A stretch of DNA of 6,037 nucleotides, from assembly GCA_002414705.1 (NCBI GenBank), contig DIAL01000017.1, positions 16,598-22,634 on the forward strand, in the 5' to 3' direction. The notes under the pieces were generated by a model. It ran no database searches. It was not told where the DNA came from and saw only the letters and a list, made by a program, of their open reading frames with translations. Below are positions 6,007 to 6,037 of the stretch, piece after piece; positions within the stretch are counted from its first letter, which is position 1, and every line of letters begins with the position of its first letter. The stretch comes from Flavobacteriaceae bacterium UBA5079. Lineage in GTDB: Bacteria > Bacteroidota > Bacteroidia > Flavobacteriales > Flavobacteriaceae. The translations under genes were made by a program, and so were the position numbers.

Positions 6007-6021
6007 TTTGACTTACCTTTG
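6007..6021 (+). promoter_or_regulatory. Promoter motif for a gene beyond the right edge
   Basis: TACCTTTG at 6014-6021 is a perfect TAnnTTTG -7 box. With the preceding TTTGACT it forms TTTGACTTACCTTTG, which matches the mnmA promoter block at 3358-3372 in 14 of 15 positions. The A-rich bases after it (6027-6037) look like a Bacteroidota leader. No start codon is visible before the window ends. Confidence 0.55.
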
Positions 6022-6037
6022 ACAACTGAAAAAAAAA

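Larger units (their letters stand above)
5592..6037. other. Gene-free region between the oxidoreductase and the right edge
   Basis: I find no credible coding sequence here on either strand; the longest ATG-initiated frames I read run to about 15 codons. The AT-rich stretch 5592-5733 is probably the 3' untranslated region of the oxidoreductase gene and holds only a weak 6-bp inverted repeat (TTGGTT 5681-5686 with AACCAA 5700-5705). A strong terminator follows at 5734-5763. From 5764 to about 6000 I see nothing recognisable. A promoter motif lies at 6007-6021, so the next gene very probably begins just past the edge. Confidence 0.6.

Overview
The window looks like chromosomal DNA of a member of the Bacteroidota, most likely Flavobacteriaceae. 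The DNA is AT-rich and the genes lack Shine-Dalgarno sequences. Several promoters match the Bacteroidota -7 consensus TAnnTTTG. The lipoprotein has a Cys-Ser-Ser-Asp-Asp-Asp N-terminus, and the gene content (YidC with a long basic tail, a YwqK/MORN-type repeat protein, a fasciclin lipoprotein, MnmA with an internal insertion) fits the group.

Layout: (1) 1-532, the 3' end of yidC (+), closed by a strong terminator. (2) 622-1326, a secreted MORN_2/YwqK-like repeat protein (+), also closed by a terminator. (3) 1327-1770, a convergent intergenic stretch. It holds a terminator for the minus strand and a previously unannotated remnant of a FAS1 (fasciclin) C-terminus (minus strand, about 1603-1769) with an apparent 1-base deletion. 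(4) 1771-3210, an intact three-domain fasciclin lipoprotein (minus). (5) 3211-3381, a divergent promoter region carrying alternating TTAAACA/TGTTTAA heptamers. (6) 3382-4578, mnmA (+), with a -7 box so close to the ATG that its mRNA should be almost leaderless. (7) 4647-5591, an FMN-dependent nitronate monooxygenase/FabK-like oxidoreductase (+). (8) 5592-6037, no gene: one perfect hairpin terminator and, at the very end, a promoter motif nearly identical to that of mnmA, presumably driving a gene just outside the window.

The genes do not form one pathway. YidC (membrane protein insertion) and MnmA (tRNA U34 thiolation) are housekeeping. The fasciclin gene and its remnant look like an accessory cell-surface locus lying between them on the opposite strand, bounded by terminators and its own promoter. 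I see no phage, IS element, CRISPR, toxin or defence system. The most interesting signals are the FAS1 remnant with its 11-bp direct repeat at the junction, the ordered heptamers at the fasciclin promoter, and the shared extended promoter motif.
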